Source: WTFV01 sp965200895 (lineage in GTDB: Bacteria > Acidobacteriota > Vicinamibacteria > Vicinamibacterales > UBA8438). From it: DNA of 64,000 nucleotides. Shown in pieces: positions 8,622-16,607 of the stretch. The notes below the pieces were generated by a model that worked only from the letters and a program-made list of their open reading frames with translations, did not search any database and was not told the DNA's origin. The DNA lies in the NCBI GenBank assembly GCA_965200895.1, contig CBDAVM010000002.1:1054001-1118000 (forward strand), in the 5' to 3' direction. The position numbers were made by a program, and so were the translations under genes. Each line of letters begins with the position of its first letter. Positions within the stretch are counted from its first letter, which is position 1.

Positions 8622-8788
8622 CGCAGGCCGGCGAACCGGGTAAAGTCGCGGTCAACGGCCACGAGTTCGCAGTCTGGCCTCGATTGTCGAGTCGCACGGT
8701 GGTGCGCGGTGGTGCGCAGGAACCGGAGCCTATGTGGCATATGTCCATATGTCAACGGCACGAGCGCCGATGCATCCCAGTACCTCAC
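8597..8788 (-). pseudogene. Internally deleted PIN-domain (VapC-like) toxin remnant
   Basis: A 63-codon frame with a GTG start begins VRYWDASALVPL, the usual first strand of a PIN nuclease with its acidic Asp, and ends AVDRDFTRFAGLRWRHPLLP, the usual VapC C-terminus. The roughly 80 residues that normally lie between, with the other catalytic acids, are missing and replaced by about 26 unrelated residues containing two ATATGTC direct repeats (8740-8752). This fits one internal deletion. It sits between the gamma subunit gene and fdhE, and its tail overlaps the fdhE start. No antitoxin is beside it; 8789-8962 shows no gene. Confidence 0.6.
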
Positions 8789-8962
8789 ACCCGATCCGCC
8801 CGATCCTCGGCCACCGCTCCGGGAGATTGATCGGCAGCGCCAGCGGCGGTGATTCCAGCACGGCCGCGGCGTTGCCCATGCCGGGCCTCATGCAAGTCAT
8901 TGCTTGCGCGCCGGTCCTCCGGTCGAGCCCGGTTGTCCGGCCGGCGTGGCGCCGGCACGCCG

Positions 8963-9577
8963 CTACGGACGGGTCTGCTCTTCGTGCCAGCTCGGGTGGT
9001 GGTGGCGGGCCCAGCGATCGGTCACCGTGCCGTCGATCATCGCGCGCGCCGTGCCGGGATAGGCGACGGTGCCGAGGTAGACGTGGACGATGAGGAACAG
9101 GCCGCCGCCGAGGGTGGCGGCGTAGTGTGCGAGCCGCATCCACTGCAGCAGACCGGCGCCGAACGACGCGGGGAACCAGAGGGCTACCCCGCTGACCACG
9201 AAGACGACCGCCAGCGCGCCCTGCACCCAGAAGAACATCTTCTGGCCAGCGTTGTACTTGCCGGCCGGCGGCACGTTGGCCGTGTCGCGGGTGGCGTAGT
9301 GCCGCACCGCGCGCAGCCAGCGCCAGTCGGTGTCGCTGAGGAACATGTCGCGCAGCCAGATGGCGATCATGAACACCATCCCGCCCGTGAACAGGACGCC
9401 GACCCACGGGTGCAGCACCCGCGCCGACGGGCCGCCGCCGAGCAGCGCGGTCAGCCAGAAGAGTGCCGGGTAGGCGAAGGCGAGGCCGGTCGCCAGCAGG
9501 AGGACGAAGGTGACGCCGACCACCCAGTGGACGATCCGCTCGATGAAAGTGAAGCGCTGAAGCAGTTGGCTGGACAT
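8963..9577 (-). CDS. Formate dehydrogenase gamma subunit, cytochrome b556
   Basis: 204 aa with four transmembrane helices. It resembles FdnI/FdoI-type di-haem cytochromes b: haem-ligand histidines occur in FIERIVHWVVG (helix one), in RVLHPWVGVLF (helix two) and in the loop before the last helix, which ends FLIVHVYLGTVAYP. The protein anchors the alpha-beta dimer in the inner membrane and passes electrons from the beta subunit iron-sulfur clusters to quinone. It lies 43 bp after the beta gene in the fdhA-B-gamma order. Confidence 0.85.
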   Translation of the reverse strand: MSSQLLQRFTFIERIVHWVVGVTFVLLLATGLAFAYPALFWLTALLGGGPSARVLHPWVGVLFTGGMVFMIAIWLRDMFLSDTDWRWLRAVRHYATRDTANVPPAGKYNAGQKMFFWVQGALAVVFVVSGVALWFPASFGAGLLQWMRLAHYAATLGGGLFLIVHVYLGTVAYPGTARAMIDGTVTDRWARHHHPSWHEEQTRP

Positions 9578-9620
9578 GCCTACAGCCTGATCAGGGGCAA
9601 CAGGTCAACGCGGCGCCGGT

Positions 9621-10505
9621 TCACGCCGGCCGCTGCTCGGCATCGTCGTGCTCGTCGAGCCGCTCGGGTCCGTAGCGCAGGAAGTGGACCAGCGCGCCGA
9701 GCACGCCGAAGCCCATCAACCACGCGCCGATCCGCTTCAGGAACACCAGCCCCGTCATCGGCGCCGGGCTCGCGGTCGGGTCCGACGGCAGGCTGTAGTC
9801 GGCCAGCCGGTCGCCGTGCGGGACGACGTACATCATGTGCGTGCCGCCGACCCCGGCCGGGTTGTAGACGGCGGCGTTCTCGTAGCCGCGCGACTTCAGC
9901 GTCTCCACCTTCTTGTCGGCCAGGGCCAGCATGTCGTGCTTGCTGCCCCACGAGATGGCGTTGGTCGGACAGGTCTTCACGCAGGCCGGCTCCAGCCCCG
10001 CCTCGACCCGGTCGACGCACATGTTGCACTTCGAGACCTTGCGCGTGGCGACGTCGAAGCGCGGGATGTCGAACGGGCAGCCGGTGACGCAGTACTGGCA
10101 GCCGATGCAGTTCTCCTGGTTGAAGTCGACGATGCCGTTGGTGTACTGCACGATGGCGCCCGGGGCGGGGCACGAGAACAGGCACCCCGGCTCCTCGCAG
10201 TGCAGGCAGGCGTCCTTCTTGATCAGCCAGTTGAGCTGGCCGTCGACCTCCACCTCGTTGAAGCGCATCAGCAGCCACGTCTTCGGGCTCAGGTCCCGGT
10301 GGCTCTGGTAGCTCCCGAAGTTGGCGGTCGGCTCGACGCCGAGGTCGTTCCACTCCTTGCAGGCGACCTCGCATCCCTTGCAGCCGATGCACGCCCCGAT
10401 GTCGACGAGCTTCGCGTAGGTCGGCCCGCCCGAGCGCAGGGCGCTGATCGGGATGAAGGCGTCGGGGCTCGCCGAGACGCGGCGGATGGTGAGTGAATCG
10501 GCCAT
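9621..10505 (-). CDS. Formate dehydrogenase beta subunit, four [4Fe-4S] clusters
   Basis: 294 aa. Four cysteine-rich ferredoxin motifs are visible in order: CIGCKGCEVAC, CLHCEEPGCLFSCP, CIGCQYCVTGCPFDIPRF and CNMCVDR with ACVKTCP. This is the FdnH/FdxH pattern. A single C-terminal transmembrane helix (FLKRIGAWLMGFGVLGALVHF) holds it to the membrane. It carries electrons from the molybdenum or tungsten subunit to the cytochrome b. The gene begins one base after the alpha stop, so the two are translationally coupled. There is no Tat signal of its own; export with the alpha subunit is expected. Confidence 0.9.
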   Translation of the reverse strand: MADSLTIRRVSASPDAFIPISALRSGGPTYAKLVDIGACIGCKGCEVACKEWNDLGVEPTANFGSYQSHRDLSPKTWLLMRFNEVEVDGQLNWLIKKDACLHCEEPGCLFSCPAPGAIVQYTNGIVDFNQENCIGCQYCVTGCPFDIPRFDVATRKVSKCNMCVDRVEAGLEPACVKTCPTNAISWGSKHDMLALADKKVETLKSRGYENAAVYNPAGVGGTHMMYVVPHGDRLADYSLPSDPTASPAPMTGLVFLKRIGAWLMGFGVLGALVHFLRYGPERLDEHDDAEQRPA

Positions 10506-10506
10506 G

Positions 10507-13494
10507 TCACGCCCTCTCCACGTTCACCAGGAACGACTTGAACTCGGGACAGCGGGTGTTCGCGTCGCCGATGAACGGGGTCAGCAGGTTGGCCATCGAG
10601 CCCTGGGTGATGCCGACGAAGCCCCAGTGGACGGGGATGCCGACGGTCCAGACGACGCGGCCGTTGACGCGCAGCGGCTTGATGCGCTTGGTGACGATGG
10701 CGGTGCCCTGCACCTGGCCGCGCTTGGACCAGACGCGGACCTGGCTGCCGTTGGCGATGCCCTTCTCGGCGGCGAGGCCCTCGGGAAGCTCGACGAAGAA
10801 GTCGGGCATGGCCTCGACCAGCAGGGGGACGTTGCTGGTGACGAAGTGCTCGCGCTCGACCACGCGGTAGACGGTGCAGGCGTAGGGATAGTCGTCGTCG
10901 CCGCTGGCCAGCGACTCGCGGACGCCGTCGTACCAGCGGATGACGGGGTTGACGGGAACGTTGTCGTGCAGGGCGTTGGGCGACGGGCTCTCGACGGGTT
11001 CGTAGTGCTCGGAGAGCGGGCCGTCCGCCAAGTGGCCGCCGCTGAACAGGCGCGCCACGCCCTCCTCGGTCATGATGAAGGCGCCGGCGGCGTCGGGCGG
11101 CGTGGTGCGGCCGTAGTCGGGCACGTCGCCGATCCACTCGCGGCCGTTCCAGACGATGCCGGCGCGGCTGGGGTCCCAGGGCCGTCCCTCGGCGTCGGCC
11201 GAGGCGCGGTTGTAGAGCACGCGGCGGTTGGCGGGCCAACTGAACGCCCAGTCGTGGTGCATGCCGAGACCGGTGGGGTCGGCGGTGCCGCGGCGCTGCA
11301 TCTGGTTGCCGGCCTCGGTGAAGCTGCCGGTGTAGATCCAGTTGCCGGCGGCGGTCGAGCCGTCGTCGGCGAGCTCGCCGAACGAGTCGAGCTGCCGGCC
11401 GGTGGCGACGTCGAACCCGTTGATTTCCTTGGCCAGCTCGGCCATGGTCGGCTCGCGCGGGTTCAGGTAGTCCCACGTCAGGTGCTCGATGGCGTCGTTC
11501 CAGGCCCCGCCCTCGGCCTCATACAGCGCCTTCACCCGCCAGAAGAGCTCCGACAGGATCCAGGTGTCCGAGCGGACGCCGATCGGCGGGTCGATGGCCT
11601 TCTCCTTCCACTGCGCCCAGCGTCCGCTGTTGGTGAACGAGCCGTCGCGCTCGATCCAGTGGGACGACGGCAGGTAGAGCACCTCGGTGTCGATGGCGGC
11701 GGGGTCCATGCCCGGCGCCTTCCAGAACTCGGCCGAGTCGAGCATGAAGGGATCGATGACCACCTTCCACTTGAGCTTCGACATCGAATCGAGCAGGCGC
11801 GGCACGTCGGGGCCGGCGAGCAGGGGGTTGAAGCCGAGGGCGACGAACCCCTCCAGCGTCCCCTCGCGCGCCTTGTCCCAGATGGTGAGCCACGTGGCGT
11901 CGCCGTCCTGCTTGGCGAGGTGGTGGTAGGCGAAGTCGTTCTCCGCGGTCGCGTGCTCGCCGAACCACGCCTTCATCTGCGAGACGTAGAACTTCGGGTA
12001 GTTGCCCCAGTAGTTGACGGTGTCGGGGACGAGCGGCTGCGGCGTCGAATCGGACAGGTGCGCGGCCAGCGACGTCTGCCCCGGCGTCGGCACCTTGAGG
12101 TAACCGGGGAGGATGCCGGCGACGATGGCGTGGTCGGTGGCCCCCTGCACGTTGGCGTGCCCGCGGAGGGCGTTGATGCCCCCGCCGGGGCGGCCGATGT
12201 TGCCGAGCAGGAGCTGCAGGATGGCCGCGGTGCGGATGATCTGGCTGCCGACGGTGTGCATGGTCCAGCCGACGGCGTACATGATGGTGCCCACGCGGTC
12301 GGCGCGCCCCGTCGAGCAGATGATCTCGGCCATCTGCAGGAACTCGTCGGCGGTGCAGCCGGCGATGTCCGCCACCACCTCCGGCGTGTAGCGGTCGTAG
12401 TGCTGCTTCAGCAACTGAAAGACCGAGCGCGGGTGCGCGAGCGTCGGGTCGCGGCGGACGTAGCCGTCGGGACCGCGCTCGTAGTCCCAGGCCGTGCGGT
12501 CGTAGTTGCTCGCCGCCTCGTCGAAGCCCGCGAACAGCCCGTCGGCGAAGCCGTACTGCTCGCCGACGATGAACGTGGCGTTGGTGTGGGCGCGCACGTA
12601 GTCCGCGTGGTGCAAGTCGTTCTCGAGGGCGTAGCGGACCAGCCCGCCGAGCACCGCGATGTCCGCACCGGGCCGGATCTGCATGTGCCGGTCGGCGACG
12701 GCCGACGTGCGCGTGAAGCGCGGATCGATGGTCAGCAGCTTCGCGCCGCGGTTGTCACGCGCGTCGACCGCCCACTTGAAGCCGCACGGATGGTTCTCGG
12801 CCGGGTTGGCCCCCATCACCAGGATGACGTCGGTGTTGCCGATGTCCTTCCAGTGGTTGGTCATCGCCCCGCGGCCGAACGTGGCGGCCAGACTGGCCAC
12901 CGTGGGGCTGTGTCATATGCGGGCCTGGTGGTCGATGTAGACCAGGCCCATCGCGCGCATGGTCTTGGTGATGAGGTAGGCGTCCTCGTTCGAGACCGTC
13001 GCGCTGCCCACCCAGGCGATGCCGTCGGCGCGGTTGACGACGCGGCCGGCGTCGTCGCGCTCGCGGAACGAGGCGTCGCGCGAGTCCTTGAACCGGCGCG
13101 CGAACCAGTCCATCGCCGTGTCCCAGTCCACCTCTTCCCAGTCGGCGGCGCCGGCCCGCCGCAGCAGCGGCTGGTGCCGCAGCCGGGGGCTGATGGCCAG
13201 CTCCATCTGCGAGGCGCCCTTCGGGCACAGGGTGCCGCCGTTGATGGGGCTGTCGGGGTCGCCCTCGACGTGGATGACGGTGTTCTTGGTGTTCAGACCG
13301 CCGCTGCCGTGCACGTAGGCGAGGGTCCCGCAGCCGACCGCGCAGTACGGGCAGACGGTGCGGTACTCGGTGGCGTTGCGGATCTTGAGCTGCCGCACCG
13401 CGGCGTGCGCGGGCCGCAGGTCGAAGCCAAGGGCGCTGACCGCGACGCCGCCGGTCGCCGCCGCCTTGAGGAACGTGCGTCTGGAGATGTCCAT
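10507..13494 (-). CDS. Formate dehydrogenase alpha subunit, selenocysteine-containing
   Basis: A single 995-aa selenoprotein interrupted by TGA at 12913-12915 (residue 194). The N-terminus is a Tat signal (SRRTFLK) ending about residue 31, then a [4Fe-4S] site (Cys48, Cys51, Cys55, Cys90) and molybdopterin-binding domains. Upstream of the TGA is IDHQARI and downstream HSPTVASLAATFGRGAMTNHW, which aligns with the family sequence QARV-Sec-HGPTVASLAPTFGRG, so the TGA stands exactly at the catalytic selenocysteine (residue 196 in E. coli FdnG). A SECIS-like hairpin follows. The enzyme oxidises formate to CO2 in the periplasm. An automatic caller would split it into 12913-13494 and 10507-12900. 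The selA/B/C/D genes must be elsewhere in the genome. Confidence 0.92.
12883..12901 (-). promoter_or_regulatory. Bacterial SECIS hairpin after the selenocysteine TGA
   Basis: Starting 11 bases after the TGA (12915-12913) on the minus strand, GGTGGCC-AGTCT-GGCCGCC forms a 7-bp stem (one G-U pair) with a five-base loop AGTCT. Its distance and the GTCT in the loop match the E. coli fdhF/fdnG SECIS, whose loop is GGTCT. It should bind SelB and direct Sec insertion. Confidence 0.75.
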
Positions 13495-13521
13495 GCCGGG
13501 TCGTGTCTCCCGCTACAGGCG

Positions 13522-13561
13522 TTTATACCACACCGGCCGATCGTCGTGCGCACAAGTGCGC
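13522..13561 (-). promoter_or_regulatory. Putative fdh promoter with an upstream palindrome
   Basis: On the minus strand TATAAA (13527-13522) lies 27 bp before the fdhA ATG (13494). Twenty bp further upstream is a perfect inverted repeat GCGCAC-AA-GTGCGC (13548-13561), placed where an activator or repressor would bind. No good -35 hexamer is seen. A ribosome-binding GGGAGA occurs at about 13506-13511. Assignment rests on position only. Confidence 0.4.
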
Positions 13562-13848
13562 GGGGTCACCGCCGGACATCCGTCTGACGACGTCGTGAAC
13601 CGCACTCGCTTCCCGTTCGCCGATCGGTGGGGTTCTGGAGCCGGCTGGTCGGCTGGCTGACCGGATCCCGTTCCGCCTGCGTCTCCATCGCCGGCGCGGG
13701 TGGACCCGACAGCCGATCAGCCTGGGCACGATTCCTGCATTCGAACCGGGATGCAGGGCGCCGTCTTCCACGCAATCTCCGGCAGCGCGCGGCGCCGGCC
13801 GGCTCGCGGAGGTCCCAGGAATCGCGGACCGCCCGCAGGAGGAATCCG
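13562..13848. other. Intergenic region between fdhA and the small membrane protein genes
   Basis: About 290 bp with no convincing gene. Open frames here are fragments without ribosome-binding sites. A tRNA-like stretch near 13700-13770 (TTCGAACCGGGATGCAGG) was checked for selC or another tRNA, but no cloverleaf could be closed. The region may carry the promoter for the small genes at 13849. Confidence 0.5.
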
Positions 13849-14055
13849 ATGTGGACATGGAAAGCGATCGCCGCACGAGGCCCGCTGCGCCGGCCGACCA
13901 CCCTCCGGCACTGGCTGGTGCTTGCGCCGATGCTGATCATCTCGTTCGTCGTCGGCGTGGCGTCAGCCGTCGTCTCCGCATTCTTCTGGCTGCCGGTGTT
14001 GTTGATCGCGCTGGCGCCGGTCGCCCTCGCCGCCTCCTGCTGGGCGATGCCCTGA
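13849..14055 (+). CDS. Small membrane protein, 68 aa, unknown
   Basis: 68 aa beginning MWTWKAIAARGPLRRP. A strong ribosome-binding site (GCAGGAGG, about 13836-13843) lies at good spacing before the ATG, which fixes this start over the longer open frame. Two hydrophobic segments (about residues 22-43 and 46-66) make it an inner-membrane protein with a basic N-terminus. I do not recognise the family. It is followed 35 bp later by a second small membrane protein, so the two may act together. No sign of toxin or lipobox motifs. Confidence 0.6.
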   Translation: MWTWKAIAARGPLRRPTTLRHWLVLAPMLIISFVVGVASAVVSAFFWLPVLLIALAPVALAASCWAMP

Positions 14056-14090
14056 CGACCGAACCGACTCGGGAGACGGAGGGAAGCCGC

Positions 14091-14372
14091 ATGGAAACTC
14101 GTCAGACCGGAGACAGGACGCCCCAGGGCGAACCGGGCGAGCGGCCCGGCCGTCGCGCGCACGGCGCCATCGGGGTGGACAGCCGGCGCACGCCGGCCGC
14201 ACGGGACGATGCCGGGCGCGCCGACGACCTGACGCCCGCCGATTTCGAGCGACTGTTCGCGTGGCTGCCGTTCGACTGGCGCTGGCTGCTCGCCGGATGG
14301 GCGCTGGGCTTCGCGGCCGGCGTCCTCGTCGTGCTCTGGTTCCTGGTCTTCATCGTCGGCCCGGCCGTCTGA
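14091..14372 (+). CDS. Small single-pass membrane protein, 93 aa, unknown
   Basis: 93 aa. The first 45 residues are polar and charged, rich in Arg, Asp and Gly. Then LTPADFERLFAWLPFDWRWL leads into one strong hydrophobic helix (LLAGWALGFAAGVLVVLWFLVFIVG) at the C-terminus. A weak Shine-Dalgarno (GGAGGGAAG) precedes the ATG. It is the second gene of a possible two-gene unit with 13849-14055. The tail-anchored layout suggests a cytoplasmic domain held at the membrane. No family recognised. Confidence 0.5.
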   Translation: METRQTGDRTPQGEPGERPGRRAHGAIGVDSRRTPAARDDAGRADDLTPADFERLFAWLPFDWRWLLAGWALGFAAGVLVVLWFLVFIVGPAV

Positions 14373-14461
14373 CGGCGCCGTGAACGCGCAAGATCCCAGG
14401 GAGACGACCGCGGCGCCCCCCGACTCCGCGCAGAAGAACCGCCTCCCGGGAGCAACCTGCG

Positions 14462-15532
14462 TTACCGTGACCGCTCCTGCGGAATCGGCGCGAACGGCAC
14501 CGCCGGCTCCCGCACGCCGGGGTGCCCGGCCTGAATCCGCTGCCGCGAGACCAGCGCCGCGGCGTCCAGCGCCTGCTGCTCGTCGGCGCGTCCGGCCCGC
14601 AGCAGGTTCACCATGGCGTGGTTGCCCTCGTGGCAGGCGTACTCGAACAGCGTGACCCCGGGCACCGAGCGGTGCATCGGGATGGCCGCGGTGTAGGAAA
14701 CGGCGAAGGTCTGCGGATCCTCGACCGTCACCCGGTAGTCGATGCGGTTGGCGTCGATCAGCGTGAAGCGCTCGGTCAGGCGCAGGGTCTCGCCCGACCC
14801 GCGCGGCCCGGTCGGGGTGACATGCGACGGCTGGTAGTCGCCGCCGTCGAGCCTGCCGTTGAAGTGCAGCGTCTCGACGACCAGCGTATCCCCCTCCCAG
14901 CGCCCACGGCCGTCGCCCAGCCACTGCCGGATGGAGTCGGAGGCGTGCGGCGTCCCGTCCAGGGGCACGATGCGCGCCTCGTGGATCATCTCCATCAACA
15001 GGACGAAGTGATCGGGCGTCTGGAAGATCTGGTAGTTGGCGTTGTAGAGCGTCGGGATCATGGCGGTCGGCAGGGTGCGCGAGATGCAGCGCTCCCAGTT
15101 GTTGCGGTCGCGCCAGGAATCGGCTTCGCCGCGCCCGGCCCGCGCGTTCTCGCGGTCGATGAGCCGCTGCACCCCCTGCTCGGCCATCCGGATGCGCCCG
15201 TCCGGCGGATCGATGATCAGCGACTCGCGCTCGATGTTGCCCGCCTGCTCCAGCCAGCCGGCGCCGGTGCCCCGCGTGGCCTCGATGACGGCCTGCTGCG
15301 CCTGCCGCCCGAGGGCCTGCTCCTCGCTCGTCAACCGCTCGAGCGGCGTCGTCGTCGAATTGTTCCAGATGCCCTGGAAGTCGGGATCGCCCCAGGGCGT
15401 GCGCGGCAGCTCCGATCCGTCCGCCGCCAGGCGATCCGGCGTCCACTGGGCGAAGGCCGGGGTGATGGCAAGCGTCGTTGCCAGGAGCGCGAAGAGAGCG
15501 GCCCGGACGGCCGGGCGATGGGTACTGTGCAT
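14462..15532 (-). CDS. Secreted protein of unknown function
   Basis: 356 aa with a clear signal peptide (ALFALLATTLAITPAFA, cut after residue 28 or so). The mature part begins with LPRTPWGDPDFQGIWNN and contains blocks such as WLGDGRGRWEGDTLVVETLHFNGR and a His-rich FEYACHEGNHAMVNLL near the C-terminus. Proteins of this layout are common, often in many copies, in acidobacterial genomes near hydrolases, but I know no established function. Start chosen at 15532, where TGGAGGA stands just upstream. It is convergent with the small membrane gene at 14091-14372. No link to formate metabolism is evident beyond position. Confidence 0.7.
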   Translation of the reverse strand: MHSTHRPAVRAALFALLATTLAITPAFAQWTPDRLAADGSELPRTPWGDPDFQGIWNNSTTTPLERLTSEEQALGRQAQQAVIEATRGTGAGWLEQAGNIERESLIIDPPDGRIRMAEQGVQRLIDRENARAGRGEADSWRDRNNWERCISRTLPTAMIPTLYNANYQIFQTPDHFVLLMEMIHEARIVPLDGTPHASDSIRQWLGDGRGRWEGDTLVVETLHFNGRLDGGDYQPSHVTPTGPRGSGETLRLTERFTLIDANRIDYRVTVEDPQTFAVSYTAAIPMHRSVPGVTLFEYACHEGNHAMVNLLRAGRADEQQALDAAALVSRQRIQAGHPGVREPAVPFAPIPQERSR

Positions 15533-15555
15533 CCGTGGTCCTCCAGATTCCCGGC

Positions 15556-15561
15556 AGTATA
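15556..15561 (-). promoter_or_regulatory. Putative -10 element for the secreted-protein gene
   Basis: TATACT on the minus strand, 23 bp before the ATG at 15532, with the Shine-Dalgarno TGGAGGA between. No -35 match is seen 16-18 bp upstream. Confidence 0.35.
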
Positions 15562-15688
15562 GGCCCTCGCGCAGTCCTGCGGGGGGTTTGCAGCGAGCCG
15601 GCCAGCGGTTGCCCCGTGCGCCCCCGTGTGCAGCGCACGGCAAACCCATATGCCCCGTGGCAGGTCCCGCCGGGACTATGATCGACGC

Positions 15689-16543
15689 ATGTCGCCCGAC
15701 GTCGCGAACTCGCCGGCGCTCCGGTCCGTCGCCGTCCGGCGCCGGGGAGAAGTGCTCGAACACGACCTGATCGTCGTCGAGGAGCCACTGGAGATACGCC
15801 TCGACGGCAGGCCCCTGGTCGTCACGATGCGCACGCCCGGCGATGACGAGGAGCTCGCGGCGGGCTTTCTGCATGCCGAGGGAATGCTCGGCGGTCGTAC
15901 AGGGATCGCGTCGCTCCGCGTGGTGGGTGGCGAACGAGTGTCCGCGGACGCCGCCGGGTCGGCGCGCATCCGGGTGACGGACTTCGCGGGGGACCGCGTC
16001 GAGGTCACGCTGGCGGGTCCCGCGGACCGCTCCGCCCCGGCGTCGGCGGCCGTGGAGCCGGAGCGCGCGTTCCGGGCCACCGCCGCCTGCGGGGTCTGCG
16101 GCAAGGCATCGATCGACGACCTGGATCAGGCGCTGCCGCCGATCGCACCGGTCGCGTGCCATCCGGACCTCTTCGAGGCGCTGCCCGCGCGGCTCCGCGC
16201 GGCGCAGTCGCTGTTCGAGGCGACCGGCGGCATCCACGCCGCCGGGATCGCCGCCCTGGACGGCGAGCTGCTCTGCGTGCGCGAGGATATCGGCCGCCAC
16301 AACGCCGTCGACAAGGTGATCGGCCACTTCGTGCTGCGGGAGGAGCTGCCGCTCCGCGACCGGATCCTCGTCGTCAGCGGCCGGGCCGGTTTCGAGCTCG
16401 TCCAGAAGGCGCTCATGGCGGCCATTCCGGCCATGGTCTCGGTCGGCGCCGCGTCGAGCGTGGCGGTCGACATGGCGACGGGGGCCGGCATGACCCTCTA
16501 TTCGTTCGCCGGGCGCGGGCGCGGCAACCTGCACGTGGCATGA
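15689..16543 (+). CDS. fdhD: Formate dehydrogenase sulfurtransferase FdhD
   Basis: 284 aa from the ATG at 15689. FdhD moves sulfur from IscS to the molybdenum cofactor, a step required for active formate dehydrogenase. Visible family features: LAAGFLHAEGML, the redox pair in TAACGVCGKAS (CxxC, about residues 135-138), GGIHAAGIAALDGELLCVREDIGRHNAVDKVIG, and SGRAGFELVQKA. The gene is complete. It faces away from the fdh structural genes, with two small membrane genes and a secreted protein between. The longer frame upstream (from 15626) lacks a supporting ribosome site. Confidence 0.92.
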   Translation: MSPDVANSPALRSVAVRRRGEVLEHDLIVVEEPLEIRLDGRPLVVTMRTPGDDEELAAGFLHAEGMLGGRTGIASLRVVGGERVSADAAGSARIRVTDFAGDRVEVTLAGPADRSAPASAAVEPERAFRATAACGVCGKASIDDLDQALPPIAPVACHPDLFEALPARLRAAQSLFEATGGIHAAGIAALDGELLCVREDIGRHNAVDKVIGHFVLREELPLRDRILVVSGRAGFELVQKALMAAIPAMVSVGAASSVAVDMATGAGMTLYSFAGRGRGNLHVA

Positions 16544-16607
16544 CCGCCTCCCCAACCCCCCGGCGGTGCGGGCCGCCTGCGCGCCTGCACAGGGCACGAA
16601 GGAACGG

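Noticed and set aside
12913..12915. Frameshift or pseudogene in formate dehydrogenase alpha
   Set aside because: The stop is in frame at the exact selenocysteine position and is followed by a SECIS-like hairpin.
13690..13790. Possible selC or other tRNA near the fdh genes
   Set aside because: A TTCGAA-like loop is present, but the acceptor, D and anticodon stems could not be closed.
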